DNA from: UBA12276 sp964433165
GTDB lineage: Archaea; Micrarchaeota; Micrarchaeia; Micrarchaeales; Micrarchaeaceae
Length of the DNA stretch: 64,000 nucleotides
Direction: 5' to 3'
Assembly (NCBI GenBank): GCA_964433165.1
Contig: CAYSQH010000001.1
Coordinates: 17,703-81,702, forward strand
Part shown: positions 24,224 through 33,186 of the stretch, in pieces
Layout: every line of letters starts with the position of its first letter
Numbering within the stretch: the first letter of the stretch is position 1
Position numbers and translations under genes: made by a program
The notes under the pieces: generated by a model
Told to the model about the DNA's origin: nothing
The model's input: the letters and a program-made list of their open reading frames with translations, nothing else
The model's database searches: none

Positions 24224-25276
24224 TCAGACGTTGTTCGGTACGTACACCGTGCCGTTCCCGTTGACGAATATCGTATAGGAGGAGCCGATGAACCCCTGGC
24301 TCTGACCGGTCTGGTTCAGCCAGGCAGATACAGTGTATTCGCCTGCACCGTTGCCTTCGATCAACTTCGACATGTTGAATGCCACGAAGAAGTCGCTGCC
24401 CTTCGTGTAGTAGCTGTCCGCCACTATCGTCTGCACGGACTGATAATGATAAAGGGGGCTTCTTGCAATTCCCGCTATCGCCGGTCCGTAACTGTAGTCC
24501 GAAGTTCCGTCAAGCTGGGATACCGTCATGTTCTGCACAGGGGCATCGTAGTTTATCTCTATTGTTGATAGATTGTACCCGCTTGCTATCCTGCCCTCCA
24601 GGTACACCTCATCAGACTTTGTAATGCCTGGAGTGTCGTTGAGCCACGTTATGTAGTTGTTGACGAAATCCTCAACCAGGTATACCGTGGTGCTATTGTA
24701 TGCTATCCCTACGGATACCTGATTGTGGTTCGAGTCTAGTATGTTGTCCCTGTGGCCGTTGTTGCAGCATATGGAGTCGTTGTACATCATGCTGTACTCC
24801 ATGCTGGCTATCGCATTCGACACGTTGACGTTGCCATAGGTCTTGCACAGGGACCCAAGACATGCGCTGACGCCCGATTGGGTATACGCAATGTTCTCCT
24901 GCATTGCGCCGAGGCCGCCGACCAGGGTGTACCTCATGTATGGCTTCATCCCGTAGATGTCCCAGTGGCTGAAGTAGCCGTTCTGCAGCATGCTATCAGC
25001 GTGCTGCTGCGCCGATTCCGTTGGCGACAGCGTGACGTTCCCAAGACCGTAAGCGTTCCTGTCCTTGTTTATCAGGGATAGGGTATAGTTGACCAGCGGA
25101 CCAGCCTTCGGCCGCGGATGCGCGGGAGTCGAATTCGGGAAGTTGAAGTTGCCACCTATGTTGTAGTTGGACAGCATATCCCTTGCTAATTGGAGGAGTG
25201 ATATTATCTTTGGATAGAAAACAATAACCACGATTACCAGCAGCGCCAGCAACAGCAAATCCGAGACTACGCCCAT
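24224..25276 (-). CDS. Membrane-anchored CAP/SCP-domain protein
   Basis: 350 residues. N-terminal anchor helix (LLLLALLVIVVIVFYP), then a CAP (PR-1/SCP-like) domain with INKDRNAYGLGNVTLSP, the conserved His in NGYFSHWDIYG, and GHRDNILD...VSVGIAY. Four Cys residues lie in the CAP domain. A C-terminal beta-rich region of about 130 residues is unassigned. CAP proteins are extracellular; the enzymatic role, if any, is unclear. Confidence 0.85.
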   Translation of the reverse strand: MGVVSDLLLLALLVIVVIVFYPKIISLLQLARDMLSNYNIGGNFNFPNSTPAHPRPKAGPLVNYTLSLINKDRNAYGLGNVTLSPTESAQQHADSMLQNGYFSHWDIYGMKPYMRYTLVGGLGAMQENIAYTQSGVSACLGSLCKTYGNVNVSNAIASMEYSMMYNDSICCNNGHRDNILDSNHNQVSVGIAYNSTTVYLVEDFVNNYITWLNDTPGITKSDEVYLEGRIASGYNLSTIEINYDAPVQNMTVSQLDGTSDYSYGPAIAGIARSPLYHYQSVQTIVADSYYTKGSDFFVAFNMSKLIEGNGAGEYTVSAWLNQTGQSQGFIGSSYTIFVNGNGTVYVPNNV

Positions 25277-25346
25277 GAGAACACACGATACAATCTCTCA
25301 GCAAAGGTATTTTATGTTTCCATATGTTTAGGTTTCGGAATGGAGG

Positions 25347-25429
25347 CGCCGAAGGGGGGATTTGAACCCCCAAGTCCTTTCGGACACGGATTAGCAATCC
25401 GTTGCCCTGCCGGGTTAGGCGACTTCGGC
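25347..25429 (-). tRNA. tRNA-Ser (GCT)
   Basis: The minus strand folds as a class II tRNA: 7-bp acceptor GCCGAAG/CTTCGGC, anticodon loop TTGCTAA (GCT), a long variable arm (GTCCGAAAGGAC), T arm GGGGGTTCAAATCCCCC and discriminator G. 83 nt, no intron. CCA is not encoded. Confidence 0.95.
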
Positions 25430-25470
25430 ATGTTTTGCATTTAGCATTTCATTCCAACATATATAAAAGT

Positions 25471-25731
25471 GGCAGAAAGCCGGAATTGCATCATGCGCCT
25501 CCGTGCGGGTTTGCTGTGCCTTGTCTCAGCCCTGTATCTTGAGAGCGCAGCCAAAATATGTTTAAGGTTGCTCCTTCCGGCCTGGCCTGGTTCACATATC
25601 AGGCTACCACCCAAGGCAAGACCTCACTGCCTAAGCGCAGGCCCGTACGGCGCCCACAATACTCAACCGGCATTGGCCCGCCGAAAAGGGATTTGCGGAT
25701 GGGAAACCCTTAGCTTCCCGCCTATTCTGCC
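25471..25731 (-). ncRNA. 7S signal recognition particle RNA
   Basis: The minus strand holds the SRP54-binding helix 8 signature GTGAACCAGGCCAGG followed by CCGGAAGGAGCAACC. The ends pair: GGCAGAA at the 5' end (25725-25731) with TTCTGCC at the 3' end (25471-25477), as in archaeal helix 1. This gives about 261 nt, slightly short for an archaeal SRP RNA. A T-rich stretch follows the 3' end. The partner protein SRP54 is encoded at 48851-50152. Confidence 0.85.
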
Positions 25732-25925
25732 GTTATGTTTGCTGTTTTAAACAAATAAAACACTATGCTCGGCATTGTAGGGCATGGCGGCCCGCGCGCC
25801 TTGCACTGGAAGGAGCCCGTTCAGGAACAGGCGATAAAACCTGGGTTTTAGTTTCCTGGCGTGGCGCTAACTTAGATAGGCTTAAAAGGGTTTGCAGAGA
25901 TTAAGTAGCAGTATAGGGGTATTTT
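25732..25925. other. Intergenic region between SRP RNA and SHOCT gene
   Basis: Contains the SRP RNA promoter (AT-rich TTTTATTTGTTTAAAAC on the minus strand at about 25742-25760) and a TATA-like GGCTTAAAAGG near 25879-25889 for the next gene. Between them (25780-25870) is a GC-rich, structured-looking stretch with GGAAGGAGC and CCTGGGTTTTAG segments that I cannot assign to a known RNA. Confidence 0.4.
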
Positions 25926-26315
25926 ATGCCGAGAAAAAGGACTGTAAAAGACCTTCATGACTCCAAATCAGCGAAGGACTGCTCGTGCGGATGCTGCAAG
26001 TGGCACAGCTCGAAGGCGGTAAGCATAGTTCTCAGCGTGATGTTCATACTGATAGTCGTGGCGTTTGCCGCCTCGCTGGTGTTCACGCCGGGAACCTACT
26101 ACAGCAACAGCATACTAGCCTTCATGGGAGTGGTATTCCTGATAGTATTCATAGGCTGGGGCTTCGGGTTCTTCTGCTCATGCAGGGGGCTGCACTGGCA
26201 CAGGCACGGATTCGGGATAGCCGAATCCACAGACGCGGTGCTGAAGAGAAGATACACAAAAGGCGAGATAACCAAGAAGGAATATGACAGGATGAGAAAG
26301 GACGTTTCATCATAA
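25926..26315 (+). CDS. Two-helix membrane protein with SHOCT domain
   Basis: 129 residues. An N-terminal Cys cluster (CSCGCCKWH), two membrane helices (about 32-53 and 62-84), a second Cys/His patch (FFCSCRGLHWHRHG) and a C-terminal SHOCT motif (VLKRRYTKGEITKKEYDRM), common in small bacterial and archaeal membrane proteins. Paired Cys patches on both sides of the helices suggest metal or redox sensitivity, which is inference. Confidence 0.75.
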   Translation: MPRKRTVKDLHDSKSAKDCSCGCCKWHSSKAVSIVLSVMFILIVVAFAASLVFTPGTYYSNSILAFMGVVFLIVFIGWGFGFFCSCRGLHWHRHGFGIAESTDAVLKRRYTKGEITKKEYDRMRKDVSS

Positions 26316-26372
26316 GGAGCGGAATTTTTGTTCCAGGCGCGCCTGCGGTTTTGTTTGACTAGACGGCGGATT

Positions 26373-26690
26373 CTACAGATGCTCCAGCAGGCCGCGGTCC
26401 CTGAGTTTCGATATGTCAAGCATGCTGTACCTCCACCTTATGTCGCCGCGCTCGTCGGACTGCACGACCCAGGGCCTGACGATTACCACATCGCCAGTCT
26501 TTATCCAGAATGCCCTCCTCAGCCTTCCCGGTATGGTGCAGAGCCTTTCCTTGCCGTCGGCGCACTTAACAAGGAACTTCGTGGCCCCCGCTATGCGCGC
26601 GACCTTGCCAAGCTGCTCCCCGTTCTTGGGCAGCGCGAGGACGCTTTCCGTGGGGGTGCCCCTTCTCCTGTCATAGCTAGGTTTCCTCAT
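26373..26690 (-). CDS. eif1a: Translation initiation factor aIF1A
   Basis: S1/OB-fold factor that helps scan or position the initiator tRNA in the A site. 105 residues with LGKVARIAGATKFLVKCADG, RLCTIPGRLRR and IKTGDVVIVRPW, the conserved aIF1A core. It lies 7 bp after aIF2-beta on the same strand, making a two-gene initiation-factor unit. Confidence 0.95.
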   Translation of the reverse strand: MRKPSYDRRRGTPTESVLALPKNGEQLGKVARIAGATKFLVKCADGKERLCTIPGRLRRAFWIKTGDVVIVRPWVVQSDERGDIRWRYSMLDISKLRDRGLLEHL

Positions 26691-26697
26691 CGCATCA

Positions 26698-27111
26698 TCA
26701 GTAGTTCTTTACCCAGTACCTGGCTCCGCATGCCTCGCAGACAAGGTACATCCCCTTCTCCGCGTTCTCCAGATGCGTGTCTGGCTTCTTGCATTCCCTG
26801 CATATGACATACATCTCGAAGTACTTGTTTATGCGCTTCGCTATCTCTTCCGGCAGGAACCTACCGCTTATTATCAGGCGCTGCTCCTCCATAGAGACGG
26901 GAACGGAGAACTCCTTGCTCAGGTACCGCGCTATATCGCCTGTGCCCCTTCTCGCCATGTCCGCTATCGCGGATATGTTCCTTATTATCGTCTTGCTTCC
27001 CTCCACCAGCACATCGGCCACAGGGACAACGAAGTCGGACTTGTTGGCTGACAGCGTCGGCAGTTTGGAGAATGCCCTGTCAAGTAATTTTTCGTATTCG
27101 TTTTCGCTCAA
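26698..27111 (-). CDS. eif2b: Translation initiation factor aIF2 subunit beta
   Basis: Part of the aIF2 GTPase complex delivering initiator Met-tRNA. 137 residues: N-terminal helix, central alpha/beta domain (GSKTIIRN, SVPVSMEEQRLIISGRF) and C-terminal zinc ribbon CREC...CEAC. GGTG-5 nt-TTG places the start at 27111; a GTG at 27117 is the alternative. Co-transcribed with aIF1A. Confidence 0.94.
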   Translation of the reverse strand: MSENEYEKLLDRAFSKLPTLSANKSDFVVPVADVLVEGSKTIIRNISAIADMARRGTGDIARYLSKEFSVPVSMEEQRLIISGRFLPEEIAKRINKYFEMYVICRECKKPDTHLENAEKGMYLVCEACGARYWVKNY

Positions 27112-27188
27112 TATCACACCTTAACATCCAGGGCGGCGCGGGAACCACTAGGTTTAGTGCCAGCAAAAGTATAATAGCATTGCCAAGG

Positions 27189-27335
27189 TTACTGCTTCCC
27201 GCGCAGAAGACCCTTCATCTCGGATGCTGCGATGTATGCTGAGGTGCCTGCCACGGCTGTGGCTGCCGCCGCGGTTTCCGCCTTCCTTAGGAAATACTTC
27301 AGGGCTGCCCCCTTCGCGATTCCGAGAATCAACAT
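27189..27335 (-). CDS. Small Ala-rich protein, 48 residues
   Basis: A short ORF (MLILGIAKGAALKYFLRK then an Ala/Thr-rich hydrophobic segment and a basic end, GLLRGKQ). Likely a small membrane-associated helix. A TATA-like ATATTTATAC at about 27357-27366 and GTGG before the ATG support expression. Divergent from orc1. No family recognised. Confidence 0.5.
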   Translation of the reverse strand: MLILGIAKGAALKYFLRKAETAAAATAVAGTSAYIAASEMKGLLRGKQ

Positions 27336-27476
27336 CGTACCACTAATATTATGAGTTTCCCAGTATAAATATCTTTCTTACGACGCTGCATGACATGCTT
27401 GTGAGCGTGCGAAAAGACGAAGAAAGAGCTTTTAAACTAACATACCGAATATAATTGGCCATTCAAGGGGGGTTTC

Positions 27477-28682
27477 TTGCGGTCTCTAAATGAAATGCTT
27501 TCTGAGTCAAAGATATTCTCGAACAGGGAGGTCCTGTCGCCGCACTACGTCCCGAAGAAGCTGATTTCCAGGACAAAGGAGATAAACGGGATAGAAAAGG
27601 CGATAGCCCCGGCCCTAAAGGGGGAACGGGGCAGAAACCTGTTCATATACGGAAAGACTGGTACGGGAAAGACATCGTGCACCAAGTACGTCCTCGAGGA
27701 GATAAGGAGCATACACAACTCCAAGGCGGAGATAAGCTACATAAACTGCAAGATATACAATTCGAGATACAGGGTGCTGAACAAGATAGTCAGCGACCAT
27801 CTCCCGACATATGCGAAGAGGGGCTACGGCACCGTGGACCTTTACGAGAAGCTCACAAACTGGGTAGAGGAGGACAACAAGATACTCGTGATTATACTGG
27901 ATGAGATAGACGTAGTTAAGGACCTCGACGACCTGATATACACCCTTACTAGGATAAACAGCGACATAAAGGCGGGAGGGGTGACGATGTTGGGCATATC
28001 CAACAGAGTTTCCTTCAAGGAGACGCTTGACCCAAGAAGCTTGTCGACCTTGTACGAAACGGAGCTCGTCTTCCCGCCATACTATGCCACGGAGCTGTAC
28101 GAGATAATAAGGGACAGGGCATCTGCAGGCTTCAAGAACAACGCGATAAACGACGACGTGCTCCATTTCATAGCCGCGGCGGCGGCAAGAGACGGCGGGG
28201 ACGCAAGACTGTCGCTGAAGATACTCTCGAAGGCTGGGGAGCTTGCCGAAGACAAGAGCTCAGACAGGATACTCATGAAGGACGCGGAGGAGGCGTCGAA
28301 GCTCTCGGACAACGAGATCGTCTACGAGCTCATAGGCACGCTGCCGGAGCACCACAAGCTTGTGCTTTATTCAATAGCGATACTTACGCAGAGCGGCGGC
28401 TCCTACAAGAAGCTGACCGACGGGATCGACACGTACCTCTTCAGCGGGGAGGTGTACAGCAGGTACAAGAGCATAGCGGAAAGCATGCACAAGGAGCCGA
28501 AGAGCGAGAGGTGGTACAGGAAGTACCTCTCGGAGCTCGAGATGCAGGGGCTCATCATGTCATTCGAGTCCGGAAAAGGGATCCGCGGCCACACCAAGCT
28601 TATAAAGCTCATGTACCCTCCGCAGAAAACCAAGGACGTCATAGAGGCAGAGCTATTCAGCGCCGCCGCGGCAGAGGCATGA
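27477..28682 (+). CDS. orc1: Origin-binding protein Orc1/Cdc6
   Basis: AAA+ initiator that binds origins and loads MCM. 401 residues: Walker A GKTGTGKTS near 60, Walker B VIILDEIDVV, sensor 1 GISNR, and a C-terminal winged helix (about 310-395, LVLYSIAILTQ...RKYLSELEMQGLI). Start TTG follows GGGGGG by 4 nt; an in-frame ATG lies six codons later. It heads the exosome superoperon, with rpp30 starting 13 bp after its stop. Upstream of it I see no clear ORB repeats. Confidence 0.94.
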   Translation: MRSLNEMLSESKIFSNREVLSPHYVPKKLISRTKEINGIEKAIAPALKGERGRNLFIYGKTGTGKTSCTKYVLEEIRSIHNSKAEISYINCKIYNSRYRVLNKIVSDHLPTYAKRGYGTVDLYEKLTNWVEEDNKILVIILDEIDVVKDLDDLIYTLTRINSDIKAGGVTMLGISNRVSFKETLDPRSLSTLYETELVFPPYYATELYEIIRDRASAGFKNNAINDDVLHFIAAAAARDGGDARLSLKILSKAGELAEDKSSDRILMKDAEEASKLSDNEIVYELIGTLPEHHKLVLYSIAILTQSGGSYKKLTDGIDTYLFSGEVYSRYKSIAESMHKEPKSERWYRKYLSELEMQGLIMSFESGKGIRGHTKLIKLMYPPQKTKDVIEAELFSAAAAEA

Positions 28683-28695
28683 TGGGGTTTTAGCA

Positions 28696-29205
28696 TTGGA
28701 CTTCTACGACATCGTATACGCTTTCAGTATGCCGGACGGATCGCCGGGGTCCCTCGGGTACAGGATGATATTCACCATAGGCAAGGACCTGAAGGCGTCG
28801 GAGAGCCTGAAGGGCCTGGAGAACGGGATATTCATGGCGAAGGAGAACTCGAACGTGATAGCTGCGATAGGCCTTAGACCGCGGGCAATCGTCTTCGAGG
28901 ACATGAGGATAAACAAGAAGGCGCTGGAGATGATGGAGGACAGGGGCATAGCCCTATGCATCCCCCTATCAGGGATAACCTCCCTGTACGGGCTCAGGAG
29001 ATCCAGAGCGCTTTACATGACAGCAAAGCTATTGAGGCATTCGATGAAGATGGGCGTCGATGTGTCGATCGCATCGCTTGCGAGGTCAAGGGAATACATG
29101 TGCTCGCCGATACAGATGGTGGCAATAGCCAAGGCCCTGGGGGCCGACGAGGAATACGCAAGGCATTGCATAAGCGAAACCAACAGGCATGTGGCGATGA
29201 AATGA
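28696..29205 (+). CDS. rnp3: RNase P protein subunit Rpp30 (Rnp3)
   Basis: 169 residues, PHP-like TIM-barrel protein of archaeal RNase P. It is short for the family, but the core strands (NVIAAIGLRPRAIVFEDMRI, MGVDVSIASLARSREYMCSPIQMVAIAKALG) and the position directly before pop5 fit. Start is TTG. Stop and the pop5 start overlap as ATGA. Confidence 0.75.
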   Translation: MDFYDIVYAFSMPDGSPGSLGYRMIFTIGKDLKASESLKGLENGIFMAKENSNVIAAIGLRPRAIVFEDMRINKKALEMMEDRGIALCIPLSGITSLYGLRRSRALYMTAKLLRHSMKMGVDVSIASLARSREYMCSPIQMVAIAKALGADEEYARHCISETNRHVAMK

Positions 29206-29537
29206 TGAGGGAAAAGCACAGGTACATACTCGTCGAATCCGCCGTTGAGGTGCCCGAGGAGGCAAGGAAGGGGTTCGAGGTCGAGCTTTCCAGGGAGCTG
29301 ATGCACAACATAGGGGAGGTGCACTACTTCAGAGCCAACATGCGCATAGTGAAGCATTTAGGGCGGCGCAGGTTTGTCATAAGGTGCAGCCTGGAGAGGC
29401 ACGACGACGTCATAGTCGCGCTGTCATTCATCAAGAGAATAGGGGGAACGGACACCGGATTCTACACGCTCAAGAGCTCCGGGACAATAAGGGCACTGCT
29501 CAAGGATGACGCCGCAGAGGAGCCGGGAAAAGGTTAA
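29202..29537 (+). CDS. rnp2: RNase P protein subunit Pop5 (Rnp2)
   Basis: 111 residues, RRM-like subunit pairing with Rpp30 to activate the RNase P RNA. Visible features: KHRYILVESAVEV first strand, RELMHNIGEVHYFRANMRIV, RRRFVIRCSLERHDDVIVAL and GGTDTGFYTLKSSGTIRAL. The ATG overlaps the rpp30 stop, so the pair is coupled. The family assignment rests on pattern plus context. Confidence 0.75.
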   Translation: MMREKHRYILVESAVEVPEEARKGFEVELSRELMHNIGEVHYFRANMRIVKHLGRRRFVIRCSLERHDDVIVALSFIKRIGGTDTGFYTLKSSGTIRALLKDDAAEEPGKG

Positions 29538-29621
29538 TAAGCTTATATTCCAATTAATATGTTCCTATTTTGTAGCCCGTAAAGAGGTAGGGCTATGCCT
29601 TACGTTTAGAATGGTGAAATG

Positions 29622-30317
29622 ATGTATCCGAACGTGCAAGCTTACGATAGAGGTGTGATGTTCAGCCCTGACGGCAGGCTGTTCCAGGTAGAATACGCCA
29701 AGGAGGCAGTCAGGAGGGGGGCCACATCCGTAGGGTTGGTCGCGGAGGACAGTGTAGTCCTCATAGCGCACAAAAACGTAATGGAGCCGCTTGCGGTTCC
29801 AAGCACCATACAGAAGATATTCAGGGTTGACTCTTACATAGGCGCCACTTACAGCGGCCTGGTCTCCGACGGGCTCCACGTGATAAACCTCATGAGGGGC
29901 AAGACGCAGACGCACAGAATGATATACAGCGAGACGGAATCCGTGGAAACAATTGCAAGGGAGATATCTGAGGAGATGCAAATGGCCACGCAGTACGGAG
30001 GCATAAGGCCGTACGCGATATCGCTTCTTATAGGCGGGATAGACAAGACGCCCAAGCTGTTCGAGATAGAGCCGGGGGCCTCGTACCTGGGCTACAAGGC
30101 CGATGCGATAGGCTCGGGGAAGAAGGTTGCAGAGGACATGCTCGTGAAGAACTGGAAGGAGGACATGAGCGTAGACGAGTGCATAAACCTTGGGACGAGC
30201 ATAATAAAGAAGCTGCACGAGGGTAAGCTCACCGAGAGCAACATGGACATCTCGACAATAAGGAAGGACGTCGGATTTGAGATATTCAATGCCGAGAAGG
30301 TAGCCAAGTATCTCTGA
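29622..30317 (+). CDS. psmA: Proteasome subunit alpha
   Basis: Outer-ring subunit of the 20S proteasome. 231 residues. The alpha-type N-terminal helix and gate (YDRGVMFSPDGRLFQVEYAKEAV) and TSVGLVAEDSVVLIAHK are clear; there is no catalytic Thr, as expected. GGTG lies 5 nt before the ATG at 29622, favouring it over the ATG at 29619. No beta subunit or PAN is in the window. Confidence 0.97.
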   Translation: MYPNVQAYDRGVMFSPDGRLFQVEYAKEAVRRGATSVGLVAEDSVVLIAHKNVMEPLAVPSTIQKIFRVDSYIGATYSGLVSDGLHVINLMRGKTQTHRMIYSETESVETIAREISEEMQMATQYGGIRPYAISLLIGGIDKTPKLFEIEPGASYLGYKADAIGSGKKVAEDMLVKNWKEDMSVDECINLGTSIIKKLHEGKLTESNMDISTIRKDVGFEIFNAEKVAKYL

Positions 30318-30340
30318 CGTGCCTCTCCTTCAGTGATAGC

Positions 30341-31024
30341 ATGTCATCGAAGACAATAATAGTGAAGTTCAAGAAAGAAGGAAGCGAGTTCGAGATATTC
30401 GCGAATTCCGACCTGGCCTACGAATACATAAACGGCAAGAGGAGCGATCCGCTTGCCGTGCTCGAGGCTGAGGAGGTGTTCAAGGATGCAAGGAAAGGGG
30501 AGCGCCAAAGCGAGGAGAAGATAAGGAAGGCATTCGGAACCACGGACATCGCGAAGGTCGCGGAGATAATGCTGAAGAACGGCGAGGTTCCGCTAACAAC
30601 GAAGCAGCGCAACAAAATGACAGAGGAGAAGAGGAAGCAGGTCGTAGAGATAATAGCGAGGAACTCGATAGACCCGCGCACCAATGCGCCGAACCCACCG
30701 CTCAGGATAGAGAACGCGATGAAGGAGGCTAAGGTATCGATAGACCCGTTCAAGGGCGCGAATGACCAGCTCGAGGACATAGTCAAGAAGATAAACATGA
30801 TAATGCCGATAAAGTTCACCACTATCAAGATGGATGTGGTGGTGCCGGCCGAGTACGCGAACCGGTCGTACGGCACGCTCAAGAAATATGGCATGAAGTC
30901 GGAGCAATGGCTTTCCAACGGGAGCCTGCAGGTCACGCTTGAGTTCCCTGCCGGCCTACAGAACGAGTTCTTCGACAGGATAAACGGGGCCACGCAGGGA
31001 AAGGCGGTGGTCAAGGTACTGTAA
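30341..31024 (+). CDS. sbds: Ribosome maturation protein SBDS (Sdo1)
   Basis: Promotes release of the anti-association factor aIF6 during 60S-type maturation in eukaryotes; the archaeal role is thought similar. 227 residues with the three SBDS domains: N-terminal FYSH (FEIFANSDLAYEYINGKRSD), central helical (TTKQRNKMTEEKRKQVVEIIARNSIDPRT) and C-terminal ferredoxin-like (MPIKFTTIKMDVVVPAEYA). Standard position in the exosome superoperon. Confidence 0.96.
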   Translation: MSSKTIIVKFKKEGSEFEIFANSDLAYEYINGKRSDPLAVLEAEEVFKDARKGERQSEEKIRKAFGTTDIAKVAEIMLKNGEVPLTTKQRNKMTEEKRKQVVEIIARNSIDPRTNAPNPPLRIENAMKEAKVSIDPFKGANDQLEDIVKKINMIMPIKFTTIKMDVVVPAEYANRSYGTLKKYGMKSEQWLSNGSLQVTLEFPAGLQNEFFDRINGATQGKAVVKVL

Positions 31025-31035
31025 TGTGATATTTG

Positions 31036-31638
31036 ATGAGAAGCATAGTTTTGCCAGGGGACCAAATAGGCAGCGGCGCGGGGAGATCAAGGAACACTTA
31101 CCGCTCAGGGGATGCCAGCTTCTCGAAGGTCCTCGGGATATACGATGAATTGAGGGGCGACGTGGTCCCGCTGGAAGGCCCCTGGATGCCTACGGCCAAT
31201 GATTCCGTTGTCGGAACTATATCCGACATCAAGAGCAAGCTGTACATAGTGGACCTACAGTATTTCGGCAGGGCGCTGCTCATACCGGGAAAATACGATA
31301 CTTACGAGTTCGCAGCAGGGGATGTGCTCAGCGCAATGGTGAAGGACGTCGAGGGGAGGAGCACCGTGATACTCTCGGATCCGCAGCTGCTCAGCGGCGG
31401 CGTCCTTGTGGAGGTAAAGCCGAAGAAGATACCGCGCATAATAGGGAAGAAGAGCACGATGGTCAGCCAGATAGCCGAGGCCACCGAGACCAGGATAGTA
31501 GTGGGCATGAACGGGCTCATATGGGTATCCGGCAGGAATGTGGCGCTGGCGATTGAAGCGATAATGAAGGTGCAGAACGAGGCACACACCTCCGGGCTCA
31601 CCAACAGCATAAGGGATTTTCTGATTAGCAGAAAGTGA
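31036..31638 (+). CDS. rrp4: Exosome RNA-binding cap protein Rrp4
   Basis: 200 residues: N-terminal domain (VLPGDQIGSGAGRS), S1 domain (DSVVGTISDIKSKLYIVDL) and KH domain (KKIPRIIGKKSTMVSQI). It caps the Rrp41/Rrp42 ring and feeds RNA into it. An upstream TTG at 31033 is in frame; the ATG is preferred. Confidence 0.95.
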   Translation: MRSIVLPGDQIGSGAGRSRNTYRSGDASFSKVLGIYDELRGDVVPLEGPWMPTANDSVVGTISDIKSKLYIVDLQYFGRALLIPGKYDTYEFAAGDVLSAMVKDVEGRSTVILSDPQLLSGGVLVEVKPKKIPRIIGKKSTMVSQIAEATETRIVVGMNGLIWVSGRNVALAIEAIMKVQNEAHTSGLTNSIRDFLISRK

Positions 31639-31643
31639 TTTGA

Positions 31644-32387
31644 ATGGCATCTAGCTTAAACAAGCCAAAGCTCATAGTCGATGGAAAAAGGATAGACGGA
31701 AGGGACTTCAACGAAATGAGGAAGGTGAAGATCGTTGCGTCGCCGCTGAAGAATGCGGACGGATCCGCATACATAGAATGGGGCAACAACAAGATACTCG
31801 CCGCAGTCTACGGGCCGAGGGAGACCAACCCTAGGCACTTCGCGGACCCAACAAAGGCTATTATAAAGTGCAGGTACCAGATGGCGCCGTTTTCGAGCCT
31901 TTCGGATCACGGAAGGACCGGACCGAACAGGAGGGCCACAGAGATATCCAAGGTGATAAAGGAGGTATTCGAGAATGTAGTTGTGCTCAGCGACTTCCCG
32001 GGAAGCCAGATAGACATATACATGGAGATACTCCAAGGGGACGGGGGAACAAGGGCCGCGGCGCTGACCGCCGCCTCCGTTGCGCTCGCCGCGGCAGGGA
32101 TACACATGAGGGACCTGGTCTATGCAGTCTCCGTAGGCAGGATAGATGACAAGATGGCAATAGACTTCAACATGATAGAAGACAACTACTCGGACAGCGA
32201 CATGCCCCTCGCGATATCCCCACGCAGCAACGAGATACTGCTGCTACAGATGGACGGAGGGCTCACAAAGGAGCAGCTCTCGGAAGGCATAAAAATGGCC
32301 ATCGATGCGGGCAAGACAATAAGCAAGCTGCAGAAGGATGCGCTGATGGAGGTGTACGGCCAGGCGCAACAGCAAGGAGGTAATTGA
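31644..32387 (+). CDS. rrp41: Exosome catalytic subunit Rrp41
   Basis: Phosphorolytic 3'-5' exoribonuclease, RNase PH fold. 247 residues. RNA- and phosphate-binding arginines (GPNRRATEISK), the GDGGTRAAALTAASVAL loop and the acidic catalytic site DKMAIDFNMIED are intact. Its stop is followed immediately by the Rrp42 ATG, with GGAGGT as the ribosome site inside its last codons. Confidence 0.97.
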   Translation: MASSLNKPKLIVDGKRIDGRDFNEMRKVKIVASPLKNADGSAYIEWGNNKILAAVYGPRETNPRHFADPTKAIIKCRYQMAPFSSLSDHGRTGPNRRATEISKVIKEVFENVVVLSDFPGSQIDIYMEILQGDGGTRAAALTAASVALAAAGIHMRDLVYAVSVGRIDDKMAIDFNMIEDNYSDSDMPLAISPRSNEILLLQMDGGLTKEQLSEGIKMAIDAGKTISKLQKDALMEVYGQAQQQGGN

Positions 32388-33176
32388 ATGAACGCGATTG
32401 AAACAGTAAGATCAGAGTACATAAGGGAGCTGCTCAGCAAGGGCATTAGGGAGGACAAGAGAGGCCCCAACGACTACAGGGAGATGAGCGTTTCCACTGG
32501 AGTGATGGGCAATGCGGAGGGATCCGCGCAGGTTGACCTCGGCTCCACAAGGGTCCTTGCAGGTGTCAAGCTGGTGCTTGGCGACCCCATGGAGGATACC
32601 CCGAATCAGGGCAACCTGGTGGTATCGGCGGAGCTGCTTCCGCTCGCTAACCCTGAATACGAGACGGGCCCGCCAAGCCCGGATGCAATAGAGCTTGCGA
32701 GAGTTACCGACAGGGGGATAAGGGCAGGCAACTGCGTAAACCTTGAGAGCCTCTTCGTGGAAGAAGGCAAGGTGTGGTCCGTTTACGTGGACGTATACGT
32801 CCTGAACTACGACGGAAACCTGTTCGACGCGTGCGAGATTGCGGCGATGGCCGCGCTCAGGAGCACCACGGTGCCCAAGTACGAGGATGGCAACATCGAC
32901 AGGGATGACAGAAACACAAGGCTGAAGGTAGACAATACAGTCACGTCATGCACCTTCGCGAAGATAGGCAAGAACATAATCCTGGACCCAAACGGCAGCG
33001 AATCCAGCGCAGCGGATGCGAGGATAAGCATAGCGGTCGACAAGGACAGCATAAGAGCCATGCAGAAGGGCGGCAGCGGAGGATTCACCGCAAATGATGT
33101 GGAAAGCCTTGTTGCCGTAGCATTTAATAAACACAAGGAACTAAAGGATATGATAGAGAAGGATAGCGGCAAGTGA
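32388..33176 (+). CDS. rrp42: Exosome subunit Rrp42
   Basis: Structural RNase PH-like partner of Rrp41 in the hexameric ring. 262 residues with the Rrp42-typical R-DKRGPNDYREM, GSAQVDLGSTRVLAGVK and VWSVYVDVYVLNYDGNLFDAC segments; the catalytic acidic residues of Rrp41 are not conserved, as expected. Confidence 0.96.
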   Translation: MNAIETVRSEYIRELLSKGIREDKRGPNDYREMSVSTGVMGNAEGSAQVDLGSTRVLAGVKLVLGDPMEDTPNQGNLVVSAELLPLANPEYETGPPSPDAIELARVTDRGIRAGNCVNLESLFVEEGKVWSVYVDVYVLNYDGNLFDACEIAAMAALRSTTVPKYEDGNIDRDDRNTRLKVDNTVTSCTFAKIGKNIILDPNGSESSAADARISIAVDKDSIRAMQKGGSGGFTANDVESLVAVAFNKHKELKDMIEKDSGK

Positions 33177-33186
33177 GGTAGGTCCC

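Noticed and set aside
25469..25750. 93-codon plus-strand ORF
   Set aside because: Lies opposite the SRP RNA and shows no protein-like pattern.
27336..27476. Replication origin upstream of orc1
   Set aside because: Position is suggestive, but no ORB-type repeats or clear AT-rich unwinding element could be supported.
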